Origin: Mycolicibacterium aubagnense
GTDB lineage: Bacteria > Actinomycetota > Actinomycetes > Mycobacteriales > Mycobacteriaceae
Direction: 5' to 3'
Assembly (NCBI RefSeq): GCF_010730955.1
Contig: NZ_AP022577.1
Span: forward strand, 3,720,001 to 3,784,000
Length of the DNA: 64,000 bases
Within the stretch, counting starts at the first letter, position 1, and each line of letters begins with the position of its first letter. Positions 51,236-60,349 of the stretch are shown here, in pieces. The notes beneath the pieces are model-generated. The model saw nothing but the letters and a program-made list of their open reading frames with translations. It had not been told where the DNA came from and made no database searches. The translations under genes were made by a program, and so were the position numbers.

Positions 51236-52237
51236 TCACCGCTCAGTCGAAAGCGTCGGAATGCGCGTGTGGGAACGAGGCGGTGGTTCTGCCATTCGGC
51301 GAAGCGCCCCGCTGATCAATCCGGCCGCTGCGGCGCGGTACCAACTGCGGCCCCTCTCGGATCGCCAGCCTATTGTTTTACGGAGTGGCGTTAGGGTTGC
51401 CATCATTTGGAGCACTATCCATAGCGTGATGATTGTTGGAAGCGCAACCAGTTTCCGGCGGAACAGAATCAGCGAAAGTGCAAGCGACCGGAAGTACTGG
51501 CCTGCCGAGAAATCTGGGAACTGCGAAGTGGAGCATCCTACGATGTGGATTATGACTGCGCCTGGTTCAAGTCGGTTCTTCACTCCGATGTCCAGCAACC
51601 GCCGAGCCAGGACTTCTTCCTCCTGATAAAGGTAGAAGCGCTCATCGAACCCGCCCACGCGCCAGAAATTTATTGCGCTTACCGCGATACACGACCCTTG
51701 GACGTATGCAACCTCACCACCGTCGGTGTACACGGCGTCGGTTTGCGGGATGTCGCGGAGGAGTCGCCCAACGATCAGTGCGTTTGGCGAAAACACGTCA
51801 ACTATGTCCGCGACTGGCCACGACCAGTATCGAGCCCGTGTCTGATCATGACCGGAGGAATTGAGGATTCGGGGACCGGCGACAACGTTGTTTCTAGCGG
51901 CACACTCGGAGAGGATCTTTACAGATTCGGATGATTGAAACGCAGCGTCTGGGTTCAAGAAGATGAGAATTTCCGCAGTCGCGTTGGCAGCACCGAGGTT
52001 ACACCCCGCACCGAAGCCCCGGTTCTTCCCGGCCCGGATCAGCTTGGCGTCAGGTCGGTATTGCAGAGCAGTTTGGACCGATGAGTCTGACGACTGCTGA
52101 TCGACAAGGATGACCTCGCAGTCAGCTGGTATGGACAGCATGCAGTCGGGCAGCGTCGACGATGAGTTGAACATGACAACGATTATCGAAGCAGTTGGTT
52201 TGTGACCATTTTGACGATGCGCTACTGGATCTGTCAT
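51236..52237 (-). CDS. Family 2 glycosyltransferase, rhamnosyltransferase-like
   Basis: A 333-residue GT2 of the WbbL/RfbF type. It has ASIIVVMFNSSSTLPDCMLS (16-35), VILVDQQSSDSS, GKNRGFGAGCNLGAANATAE (the G-N-x-G-F-G-x-G-x-N motif typical of rhamnosyltransferases), FLNPDAAF and, as the base region, GGFDERFYLYQEEEVLARRL. A C-terminal hydrophobic stretch (about 260-285) suggests membrane attachment. With RmlA nearby, dTDP-rhamnose is a reasonable donor guess. Confidence 0.86.
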   Translation of the reverse strand: MTDPVAHRQNGHKPTASIIVVMFNSSSTLPDCMLSIPADCEVILVDQQSSDSSVQTALQYRPDAKLIRAGKNRGFGAGCNLGAANATAEILIFLNPDAAFQSSESVKILSECAARNNVVAGPRILNSSGHDQTRARYWSWPVADIVDVFSPNALIVGRLLRDIPQTDAVYTDGGEVAYVQGSCIAVSAINFWRVGGFDERFYLYQEEEVLARRLLDIGVKNRLEPGAVIIHIVGCSTSQFPDFSAGQYFRSLALSLILFRRKLVALPTIITLWIVLQMMATLTPLRKTIGWRSERGRSWYRAAAAGLISGALRRMAEPPPRSHTRIPTLSTER

Positions 52238-52383
52238 GCCTCATTATCCGTCCGGCCAGAGCTTCTTGACATTTGCAACGATCTCGGGTGTGACGCGAGA
52301 TTTGGAATGACGGACTTGGCCTGACGGACGGGGTGGTACGAGTGCATGAAGGCACATCGTCAGCTCAAGGCCCGTCGAGTGCA

Positions 52384-53265
52384 TCATGCCGACTTGCGAT
52401 ATGCCGCCAGCCAGATGTTCCGCGAGACGCCGATTTTGCTCAGCAGCGCTCTAAGCATCCGCTTTGACTTGGCGCGCGAGATTGCCCGTTCTTCGAATCG
52501 ATCCAGTAGACGCAACAGTTGTAGACCTATGTGAGTCTGGACGACAAATCCGCGAAATGCTATGACAGCCTTCACCGTATCGAAGCCCGCAGCGCTCAGG
52601 GCGTTCGAGAGTTCGTCGTGTGTGTACTCCTTCAAATGCATGAATTGAGCGCGGTCGTACTCGAACACACGGGAAAGATCATGCGGGCCCGAACTCCGAT
52701 GCGGAGTATCGAACAGATAGCAACCTCCAGGTCGAAGGATGCGGCGCGTGTTCTCGAGGTGTGCCGGCAGGTCGTCAGGATGAAAGTGCTCGATGACCTG
52801 CGTAGAAATCACGACGTCGAATGACTCGTCAGGTTCGAATGATGCGAGATGGATGCCATCGGTGATGTGCCACTGGAGTCCGTCGGACTCCGCGAGATGT
52901 TTTGAACCACGCTCTGGGGAAATCTCGGTGGCTACACACCGGTGCCCGGATCTCACCAGATCACGAAGAAGTGCTGCTCGACCGCTTCCCACCTCGATAA
53001 CGTCGGATTGCGTCGGCACTAGCTTGAGCCAGGCGGCCGTCCACCATGCTGGTCTCGAGTCGTCAGATCTGTTCAGCCAGGGTAGAGATTCATATAGCTC
53101 GGTATATGCGGCGCTGAATACCTCCCAGCGCAATTCGGGCGTGGACGCCAGCAGCTCGCGAGTGAGCCGCCCCTCAAGCTGCTCGTGCAACTTCACGTGC
53201 TCGAGCCCGATCTCGTCCCCCAGACCGTAGTTTCGCCGGTATCTCGACACGACATCCGATACCAA
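52384..53265 (-). CDS. Class I SAM-dependent methyltransferase
   Basis: A 293-residue methyltransferase. An N-terminal helical part has YRRNYGLGDEIGLEHVKLHE, a pattern often seen in methyltransferases of glycan clusters. Then come motif I VIEVGSGRAALLRDLVRSGH, ATEISPERG, VISTQVIEHFHPDDLPAHL and LRPGGCYLFDTPH. TTG 53265 is chosen because GGAGG lies seven bases upstream; a longer frame to 53388 has no family similarity. A C-terminal basic helix may bind the membrane. The acceptor is unknown. Confidence 0.82.
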   Translation of the reverse strand: MVSDVVSRYRRNYGLGDEIGLEHVKLHEQLEGRLTRELLASTPELRWEVFSAAYTELYESLPWLNRSDDSRPAWWTAAWLKLVPTQSDVIEVGSGRAALLRDLVRSGHRCVATEISPERGSKHLAESDGLQWHITDGIHLASFEPDESFDVVISTQVIEHFHPDDLPAHLENTRRILRPGGCYLFDTPHRSSGPHDLSRVFEYDRAQFMHLKEYTHDELSNALSAAGFDTVKAVIAFRGFVVQTHIGLQLLRLLDRFEERAISRAKSKRMLRALLSKIGVSRNIWLAAYRKSA

Positions 53266-53689
53266 GCCGCCACCTCCAAATTGATTGACGCCCTCGTGAA
53301 ATAGTAATCGTGCCGAGGCGGCATTGTTCGATGTTTGCGAACGGAATCTGTCAGCGGCCGGCTTGAAGCAAGCGCATGCATGGCGCACTCACGGTCGACA
53401 CGCTAGGGAAGCAGCGGCGCTGCGACGGCGATAACTATCGGGCTGCGCGCACAGCAAATGGCCTCTGGCCATGGTGGTTTCGCTACGAGCGGCTGGCTGC
53501 GTCTCCCGCCAACCTCGCCTCGCCGGGTGGGCCGATGTCGATTCGCCAGTTGGACCGGGCCGACAGTCTGGGCCTCGACTGGCACGGCAGCTTTCGATCC
53601 ACACTCCGGCATGCTCGCTGGGGCGACGAGTCGCCCAGAGCCCGCCGGACCGGGAGTTGGGCGCGGTTCAGTCGATTGAGTGACGGCGG
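53266..53689. other. Intergenic region upstream of methyltransferase gene
   Basis: About 420 bases in which I see no gene. Several overlapping open frames exist on both strands but none resembles a known family. Confidence 0.4.
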
Positions 53690-54575
53690 TCAATAGCTGA
53701 TTCCCGCGCATGTTGACGCATCGGTACCGGAACGCTGCTCCGGACACCCGACTGCTACATCTTCATTGTCGATTCCGAAGTTTCTGCATTCCTCCAGAGC
53801 GGCAGGTGGCACCCACCGTTTCAACTCTTGCTTCAACGTCGACTGCATGGATTCACCAGGGCGAGCGCGGAATAGAGTGGAGTGTTCGCTCAATGATTTT
53901 TCCTCATCGGGGCGACCGTTTGTGTAATAGTAAAGTGCCATTGACCGGCGCGAACGATTTGGAGGGCAGGTCAGAGGATCAGGATGACCGTGATACGAGA
54001 AGTCCGTTGTCGCAAAGAGCAGAAAGCGGTTAAAGATGGGCAGCGTTTTATGCACACAATGCTGCATATCGCGGTCCCATAACTGAATGTGGCCGCCCCA
54101 GGATTCCTCCCAATCCTTGTTTAAATAGAGCAGGGCGTTCAACCGCCGGTCCAGGTTGAGTCGTGGGTGGTGATTGAAGTCGGCGTGAACCTTGAGGAAG
54201 CCGCCCGAGCGGATCTGATGCAGTCCGCCACCGAAGAAATGTGGATCAGGACGATTCCTCAATCCCCGTGAGACGTTCAATAAAGTCTACGAATGGGCCG
54301 GAGTTGAACTGCGCCAGCAGATGCCGGGTGGCTGGTCCCATGCGCTCCGAATCGGCGAGAGCGAGCTTCACTTCGCGACCATTGTCGTACTGCTGCCACT
54401 CGGTATCGCTTGGCTCGGGGAATTCGCTCAGGACTGGCTCGAGTGCCTCTGGTGGAAGGAAGTTATCAATCACAACGTGGGGGAATGGGTCGGCGGTCTG
54501 GAACTCTTCGCGATGCGCGTCAGCCACCTGAAGTAGCTCCTCCCGGCTAAACGCGAAACTCATTGTCTCGTTCAT
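53690..54575 (-). pseudogene. 2-oxoglutarate/Fe(II)-dependent oxygenase (prolyl-4-hydroxylase-like fold), frameshifted
   Basis: The first frame (ATG 54575) reads FPHVVIDNFLPPEALEPVLS, a typical start for this family. Near 54255 the frame is lost by two bases. Restoring one G (GAGGAATC to GAGGGAATC) and one C (CGTCCTG to CGTCCCTG) gives IEGIVPDPHFFGGGLHQIRS and 296 codons. The second frame carries the iron ligands HAD in FLKVHADFNHH, the distal His in TDFSYHGHPDPL and the 2OG-binding Arg in NRSRRSMALYYYTNG. Both losses are in runs of three, so sequencing error is likely. Relatives hydroxylate prolines or sugar/lipid moieties; the substrate here is unknown. Confidence 0.8.
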
Positions 54576-54900
54576 CGGTATCGGTTGTCGCCTTCCTTCC
54601 GTTCCTCGTTCTGGCCACCCGTATGCATCGCGTTCGCCCAGGTGCTACCGCAGATGAGTGCGGCTAGATCTCGGCCTGTTTCCGTTGGTGCAGACGGTGA
54701 ACGCCGCACATTTGGCGTTGTCAGGCAATTGAATTAGCAGCGGTCTCCGTAGTTGACAGCGTATACCCGTGATCGATGGTGGACGGAGTTTTCGGCCGTG
54801 ATCAACGGGGTCTTGCAAGTTCCGCCCGCGGTCGTGCGGGGGCTGGGTCAGGCGAGGTCGAAGGGTCTTGTGAGAACAGCTGCTGAAACTGCACTCCGTT
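54576..54900. other. Intergenic region upstream of the oxygenase gene
   Basis: 325 bases. A 66-codon plus-strand frame at 54753-54953 (ending TALRFIVWRVSDLGSKFGLS) resembles the helical tail of a glycan-locus enzyme but no start or domain supports it; it may be a relic. Nothing else is seen. Confidence 0.35.
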
Positions 54901-56112
54901 TCATCGTGTGGCGTGTATCGGACCTTGGATCGAAATTCGGTCTTTCGCCTTGAGGAACGGGCTCTCTATGAATCTCCAGGACAAGAGTGCGACGGCAAAT
55001 GTCAGCGGAACTCCGATCATCCCGACTGTCAAGGGATCGGCGATGGCGAAGCCAAACATAATGACCGTGAATATCGGGAAGTGCCAAATGTACAGGCCAT
55101 AGCAGATGCGGCCCAGGAAAACCAGCGGTGGCGACCGGAATATTCGATGCGGAATCGATTGCTCTGGGAGTACCAGTGCGGTAATTAGGCAAGCGGATGC
55201 CAATGTGAAGAACACTGAGAGGCCGGCATACATCGCCCGGTCGTGAAAATCCGTCGCGAATCCTCCGACAATCAGTGCGACCAGCGATGGGACTGCCAAG
55301 AACTTCGCGGTCCGCTGAAGGGCAGCGCTCCCGCGCACTTTGGGAAGTGCCATCGCGACGCCTAACGCGCAACCAATCAGAAGGGCGTCGCCGCGCATGT
55401 CGGTGCCGTTGTAGAGGCGATCGATGGACGCTCCATGGACTGTGAGCCAACTCCGCCAGCCAGCAAATCCGAGTCCGAGGAGAATCAGTAGCGCAACAAG
55501 CCGCATCCGGAATCCGATGGCCTTCAACAGCAGCGTGAGGAAGACCGGCCAAATCAGGTAGAACTGCTCTTCGACGGCAAGCGACCAGGTGTGTCCGAGG
55601 TATCCGGGTATCGGAGCCTCGAATGCTCTCGTCCAGTTGCTTACGTAAGTAGCCGCCGCAGCCGCTGAAATTAGATGCCAATGGAAGTCGTCATCGAGAA
55701 TGAAGTACGCGGCGACGAGAAAGGAAAGAATCATCGCGTAGTTGGCGGGAAATAGTCGAAGTACGCGACGAATGTAGAAGGTGGCGAATCCGACGTTCCC
55801 CGTCTTTGTCCATCGCTTCAGTAGTAGTGAAGTAATCAGATACGCGCTCATCACGAAGAACATGTCCATGTATAGGAACGCCCCTGGACACCAACTTGGA
55901 CTTAAGTGTGCCGCTAGAACGCACAGCGTCGCGGTGCCGCGCAAGCCGTCGAGTCCAGGGTTGTAACCGAGTGGATAACGGCTCGGATCGTATCGGAGCC
56001 ATTCAGATAGTCGCGTGATTAGCAATGCGCCCCACCAGCGCGGGGCAAAACGTGTCCGCCCTTCCTGCGGTAGCAGAGTCCAATGGACCTGCTTAACTGG
56101 GGGCGTGTTCAC
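54901..56112 (-). CDS. Acyltransferase 3 family protein (OafA/YrhL-like)
   Basis: A 403-residue integral membrane acyltransferase. It has the family hallmark LDGLRGTATLCVLAAHLSPS (R-x10-H, about 53-72), DMFFVMSAYLITSLLLKR, RRVLRLFPANY and GHTWSLAVEEQFYLIWPVFL, followed by eight or so hydrophobic helices. Such proteins move acetyl or other acyl groups from the cytoplasm to sugars outside. It lacks a C-terminal SGNH domain. It overlaps the secreted-protein gene upstream by 20 bases, so the two are coupled. It would O-acylate the surface glycan. Confidence 0.87.
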   Translation of the reverse strand: MNTPPVKQVHWTLLPQEGRTRFAPRWWGALLITRLSEWLRYDPSRYPLGYNPGLDGLRGTATLCVLAAHLSPSWCPGAFLYMDMFFVMSAYLITSLLLKRWTKTGNVGFATFYIRRVLRLFPANYAMILSFLVAAYFILDDDFHWHLISAAAAATYVSNWTRAFEAPIPGYLGHTWSLAVEEQFYLIWPVFLTLLLKAIGFRMRLVALLILLGLGFAGWRSWLTVHGASIDRLYNGTDMRGDALLIGCALGVAMALPKVRGSAALQRTAKFLAVPSLVALIVGGFATDFHDRAMYAGLSVFFTLASACLITALVLPEQSIPHRIFRSPPLVFLGRICYGLYIWHFPIFTVIMFGFAIADPLTVGMIGVPLTFAVALLSWRFIESPFLKAKDRISIQGPIHATR

Positions 56113-56557
56113 ACCCTTCTACCGGTTGCTTGAACCATTCAGGGTGAGACTGCTTCAGCGTTCTGCAGTAGTCGGGATTCTCCCGTAACCACTGTACTTG
56201 CGCTTCGTGCTTCGCGGCATTACGCCCTTCTGGGCTCCCGGCTGAATGGCCAGGCTCGCCAGCGGTCGCGTAGGAACCGTCGCAGTACAGATACAACAAG
56301 TACTTTCCTGTCTTCTTTTCTTTCCTAGATTCAGACACAATGCAGTCATCTCGCTTCAGTTGGTCGCCGACAATGGACACAACCTCAGATTTTCCTTTCC
56401 ACGACTTGATGGACTCGACCACCTTGTCGTAGCGCATCCCTGCGAAGGGATCGGTGGCTGATGCGACACCGCCGCCAGCGTCTGTTGCAATCGCTAGTGC
56501 GAGCGTCGCCCCGGTGACGGCTGCTATGCGTAACGCAAAACTGTTCACTGTAGTCAT
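56093..56557 (-). CDS. Small secreted protein of unknown function
   Basis: About 154 residues. A signal peptide (FALRIAAVTGATLALAIATD, then GGGVASA as the likely cleavage site) leads into a mature domain of about 120 residues with Cys in RDDCIVSES, LYLYCDGSY, NPDYCRTLK and VEGCEHAPS. The four Cys could form two disulfides. I do not recognise the family. ATG 56557 abuts GGGAG; GTG 56548, nine bases after it, may be the true start. The gene overlaps the acyltransferase gene downstream and lies 105 bases from the IS copy 2 end. Confidence 0.65.
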   Translation of the reverse strand: MTTVNSFALRIAAVTGATLALAIATDAGGGVASATDPFAGMRYDKVVESIKSWKGKSEVVSIVGDQLKRDDCIVSESRKEKKTGKYLLYLYCDGSYATAGEPGHSAGSPEGRNAAKHEAQVQWLRENPDYCRTLKQSHPEWFKQPVEGCEHAPS

Positions 56558-56661
56558 CTCCCGGTCCGATGTCTGCCAGCATACGGCGGGTTTGACGGTG
56601 GCGTCAGTAAACGTCGAAGCCCGCAAAGATGCGAGTGGAGCGCACTCGGGCCGCTCACTGG

Positions 56662-58085
56662 GGTTGCGTCCATCAAGGTGGTGTACGAGTCGGACCTGAT
56701 CAGCGGTACCGGCGTGTCGTAGCCGAGTGATTGAAGGTCATCGCGTGATTCTTCGAGAGACCGTCCAAAGTCACTCGAGCAAAGGAATCGACGCGATGAC
56801 CACTGCCCACAATATCGATCTGCCCACTGTGCTGGCCGAACGACTCACCACTGCCCATCCCGACGTGCTGCGCGAGCTGCTGGCCACGTTCATCCACACC
56901 TGATGGGCGCCGAAGCCGACGCCCTATGCGGTGCCGGCTACGGCGAACGCTCGGCTGAGCGCACCAATTCCCGCAACGGCTACCGACACCGTCAATTCGA
57001 CACCCGTGCAGGGACTTTGATCTTGCGATCCCGAAGCTGCGGCAAGGATCCTACTTCCCGGACTGGCTGCTGGAGCGCCGTAAACGCGCCGAGCGGGCCC
57101 TGACCACGGTGGTGGCGACGTGTTACCTGCTTGGTGTCTCGACGCGGCGGATGGACAAGCTGGTCGAGACCCTGGGCATCACGTCGTTGTCGAAGTCGCA
57201 GGTGTCGGTGATGGCCAGGAACTCGACGCCGCCGTGGAGGCGTTCCGGACCCGGCCGCTCGATGCCGGCCCGTATACGTTCGTCGCTGCGGACGCTCTGG
57301 TGCTCAAGGTGCGTGAAGCCGGCCGGTGGTCAACGTGCACGCCCTGATCGCCGTCGGGGTCAACGCCGAGGGCTACCGCGAGATCCTGGGAATCGATGTC
57401 ACGACCGCTGAGGACGGGGCGGGCTGGTTGACGTTCTGGCGGTCGTTGACCGCCCGCGGCCTGTCCGGGGTCAAACTGGTCACCAGCGACGCCCACGCCG
57501 GGCTGGTCGCCGCCATCGGGGCCACCCTGCCCGGAGCGGCGTGGCAGCGCTGCAGAACCCACTACACGACCAACCTGATGTCCGTCACTCCCAAGAGTTC
57601 GTGGCCCTGGGTGCGCACCCTGCTGCACTCGGTGTTCGACCAACCTGACGCTGAATCCGTTGCTGCTCAATATGATCGGATCATCGACGCATTGTCCGAC
57701 AAGCTGCCCAATGTCGCCGATCACCTCGAAGCGGCGCGGCCGGATCTGCTGGCGTTCACCGCGTTCCCCAAGCAGATCTGGCGCCAGATCTGGAGCAACA
57801 ATCCCCAGGAACGACTCAACAAGGAGATCCGCCGGCGCACCGACGTCGTGGGCATCTTCCCCGACCGCGCGGCCCTGATCCGTCTCGTCGGAGCAGTGCT
57901 GGCCGAACAACACGACGAATGGGCCGAGTCGCGGCGCTACCTCGGCCTCGACGTTCTGAGCAAATCACGCACCGTCAACGACACCCCAACCGAACAGGAG
58001 GCTACCCCCGCGGCACTGCCCGCCTGACCCAACTACCTCGAAGAATCACACGACGACGTCATACACCACGTCCCTGGACTTGACC
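56662..58085 (+). mobile_element. IS1081-like insertion sequence (IS256 family), copy 2
   Basis: A 1424-bp element, nearly identical to copy 1 but inverted relative to it. Ends GGTTGCGTCCATCAAGGTGG and, reversed, GGTCAAGTCCAGGGACGTGG. It is flanked by a perfect 8-bp duplication CTCACTGG at 56654-56661 and 58086-58093. The two-base length difference from copy 1 equals three losses here against one there. It sits upstream of the secreted-protein gene and does not obviously split a gene. Confidence 0.92.
56796..58027 (+). pseudogene. IS256-family (IS1081-like) transposase, frameshifted, copy 2
   Basis: The same protein as at 36326-37559. Four single-base losses break the frame: CCC to CC near 56898 (HTLMGAEA), GG to G near 57019 (GTLDLAIPKL), GGG to GG near 57213 (after SQVSVMA, shared with copy 1) and GGG to GG near 57325 (REAGRVV). 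Restoring them gives 412 codons. The last 233 residues (57326-58027) are one intact frame with the final Asp and Glu of the DDE triad. All four losses are in homopolymers. Confidence 0.88.
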
Positions 58086-58436
58086 CTCACTGGGGCGGTT
58101 CACTAACGCATGCCCGCAAGCAACTGAGGTTGGCCTGTCGGCCGGCGACTTCCGGCGGGCGTTGAGTCGGTTCCTGGGACTCCAGGACGGAGCGCTTGGA
58201 GTGCACGATCGCCCAGGTCATCGCGTAGTGGAAGTAAGAAGCCCTAGAGGTGGTTCGCGAACCGCTCAATCTGGCCGACATCGATTGCGTCTGGGGCGCT
58301 CATTTCGCAGTCCTTCTGGAGCAGACGGGACTGTGGCTTTTAGCGATGGGCGGCGCCCGGACTGATGGCGGCACGGCACGGAACGCGGTCCGCAAGATGC
58401 CCCTGAAACAGAAGTGATGCAAGATACTTTGACGCC
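58086..58436. other. Region between IS copy 2 and methyltransferase gene
   Basis: 351 bases with no recognisable gene. The first eight bases are the target duplication of the IS. A region of moderate GC follows and presumably holds the methyltransferase promoter. Confidence 0.4.
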
Positions 58437-59177
58437 GTGCGCAACTGGAGAGGTGATTTGGGGAATGAACATTCGACCCTGAGGCCCAGGTTCGTGGGGT
58501 ACGTTGGCAATGCGCTGACTGTGAGCAATACGGCAGACATCTTTAGAGAGCGGGGGCAGGCCGTGCCGTTGGCGGAACTCGTCCGGAAAACCGTTCGCCG
58601 GGCGGTTCTCGCATACAGTCTGTACAACCGGAGAAAGAAAACGCACTTCATCCTTCGGTTCTTGGCTGAGCAGGGTGTTAGGGACGTGCTGTTGGTGGGG
58701 GCGACGGGCGATGAAAATGGCGAGAACCCGAATTTGGCGAATTCCGGCGTGATCGAAAAGTGCATTGCAGAGCACTATCCAGTAAGAATGGGCATCAATA
58801 TCGAACCTGCTATTACCACGTACCCGTTTATGATTGCTGACGCACGTGCTTTGCCCTTCGCTGATGACTACGTCGATTTTGCATTGGCCAACGCCATCAT
58901 TGAGCACGTCGGCCAGGAATGTGACCAGCGACGAATGGTTGAGGAGATGACTCGGGTAGCCCGTACCTGGATCATCACAACACCGAATAAGTGGTTTCCC
59001 GTCGAGTCGCATACGTCGACACTCTTTCTGCATTGGATTCCCGCCTGGCGCAAGGACCACGAGAAGGATTTCACACGACTGCTGTCGAGACGTGAGTTTC
59101 GTGCGCTGCTGCCACGTACCGCCAAGCTGTCAGGTGGGCTACTCAGTCCGACATTCACAGCGTGTTACGTACGGTAA
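58437..59177 (+). CDS. Class I SAM-dependent methyltransferase (Methyltransf_11-like)
   Basis: A 246-residue protein with a partly unusual motif I (DVLLVGATGDENGENPNL) and a clear motif II/III (FADDYVDFALANAIIEHVGQ, then RTWIITTPNKWFPVESHT). The tail (LFLHWIPAWRKDHEKDFTRL) matches methyltransferases found in surface-glycan loci. A GTG at 58437 starts the frame; no strong ribosome site is seen. It is isolated by IS copy 2 upstream and a gene-free stretch downstream. Confidence 0.75.
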   Translation: MRNWRGDLGNEHSTLRPRFVGYVGNALTVSNTADIFRERGQAVPLAELVRKTVRRAVLAYSLYNRRKKTHFILRFLAEQGVRDVLLVGATGDENGENPNLANSGVIEKCIAEHYPVRMGINIEPAITTYPFMIADARALPFADDYVDFALANAIIEHVGQECDQRRMVEEMTRVARTWIITTPNKWFPVESHTSTLFLHWIPAWRKDHEKDFTRLLSRREFRALLPRTAKLSGGLLSPTFTACYVR

Positions 59178-59488
59178 GCGGCATGATGCGAACGGATTGA
59201 CGCGTCGCACGTCAAGGCACGCGTTTCGCCGGCGGTGACACAGTTAGCAGGTTGATGTGGAAGCTGTGCTCATCTACCACTGCATCCGCGACTCCGTCGA
59301 AGCACGCCAGGGGTTTCGCCTCTCAGAATGGATAGAACCCAGAACCGGTTGGAAGGGCCATCAGTCGCCACCCTGCAGCAGGCCGGGGCACTACGGCGAT
59401 CCGGATTGGGAAACGTCGCTCGTAAACGATTGGCAACGCCGGCATTTGCGTTGTCGCGCAATACAAAACTCGTGCCCCACGCGCTGGG
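59178..59488. other. Intergenic region between convergent methyltransferase and sulfotransferase-like genes
   Basis: 311 bases without a supported gene. Only short overlapping frames on both strands are present. Confidence 0.4.
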
Positions 59489-60349
59489 TCACAGGCCGAT
59501 TGATACCACAACGTACTTCGGTCTCATCGCCAATGTCGCACGGATGCGAGTGGCCATTCGTGGATTCTGCACCGAGTCGATGAGTTGTTGGGTGTCGGGC
59601 GATTCGTCGGGAAGCGCGATTGGCTGAAAATGTCCGTGCGGACCATCGAGGCTGCAGATCAGGTCGGCCAACTCGGACTGCTGCAAAGTCGGCTTCTTAT
59701 GTACAGGAGGTCGTTCGATGCGGCGAATACGCGCACCAAAATCTATGCCTGCGTTGGTGACATTTAGCCCAGATTCCACGCAGAAGTCGATGAACTGCCG
59801 GAACCAGCTTTCAGGGCGCTGTGTAAGTAGCGAGTAATCGCTGAACAAGACGGGACGATCTGTCACTGATGCCAGCATTTGGCGCGAATGGCGTTCCCAT
59901 ATCGCGAGGGCGACATCGAGGTTCACATTGTCTCGCCGAGAGATGCTCGCGGCAACAGCAACCGGGTCCCGGTATGGGACCAACGCCGGCTGTATGCCGA
60001 GCACTTGATCCCAGAACGGTAGCAACATGGCTAGGCGAGGATCCTTCCACACCCACCCCGGCCTATTGCCGAATGAACTATGGAATGCCTTCTTGGCGCG
60101 GCGTATACAGCGATATTCGGTTACAGAGTTGCGGTCGGTACGGCGTGGCTTCAGCCACGTCTGGCCACTGGCGGCTAGGAGGCGATCATTGAAATGAATG
60201 AGGCTACTGCTTTCGAGGTAGCCGTCAGGGTTCCACTCGTCGGCAGGAAGGACATCGTGGGGCACACGCAGCCCAGCAATCTCCGCAAGTGCCGTTGCTG
60301 TGGAAGTGCCACTGCGGCCCACGCCAACAACGGTCAGCCCGTCTGCCAT
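59489..60349 (-). CDS. Sulfotransferase family protein
   Basis: A 286-residue protein. It starts with the PAPS 5'-phosphosulfate loop LTVVGVGRSGTSTATALAEI (5-24), and VWKDPRLAMLLPFWDQ and the 3'-phosphate-binding ALVPYRDPVAVAASISRRD follow near 100-145. This order is typical of bacterial sulfotransferase-like proteins in glycan loci. It would transfer sulfate from PAPS to a hydroxyl; related proteins sometimes have other roles, so activity is inferred. The upstream region (60350-61239) has no clear gene. Confidence 0.78.
   Translation of the reverse strand: MADGLTVVGVGRSGTSTATALAEIAGLRVPHDVLPADEWNPDGYLESSSLIHFNDRLLAASGQTWLKPRRTDRNSVTEYRCIRRAKKAFHSSFGNRPGWVWKDPRLAMLLPFWDQVLGIQPALVPYRDPVAVAASISRRDNVNLDVALAIWERHSRQMLASVTDRPVLFSDYSLLTQRPESWFRQFIDFCVESGLNVTNAGIDFGARIRRIERPPVHKKPTLQQSELADLICSLDGPHGHFQPIALPDESPDTQQLIDSVQNPRMATRIRATLAMRPKYVVVSIGL

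Noticed and set aside
54753..54953. 66-codon plus-strand frame upstream of the oxygenase gene
   Set aside because: No domain, no ribosome site, and it overlaps the acyltransferase gene; kept only as a possible relic in the region note.
36268..58085. Composite transposon carrying the glycan genes
   Set aside because: Each IS copy has its own perfect and different 8-bp duplication, so the outer ends do not share a target duplication as a composite insertion would.
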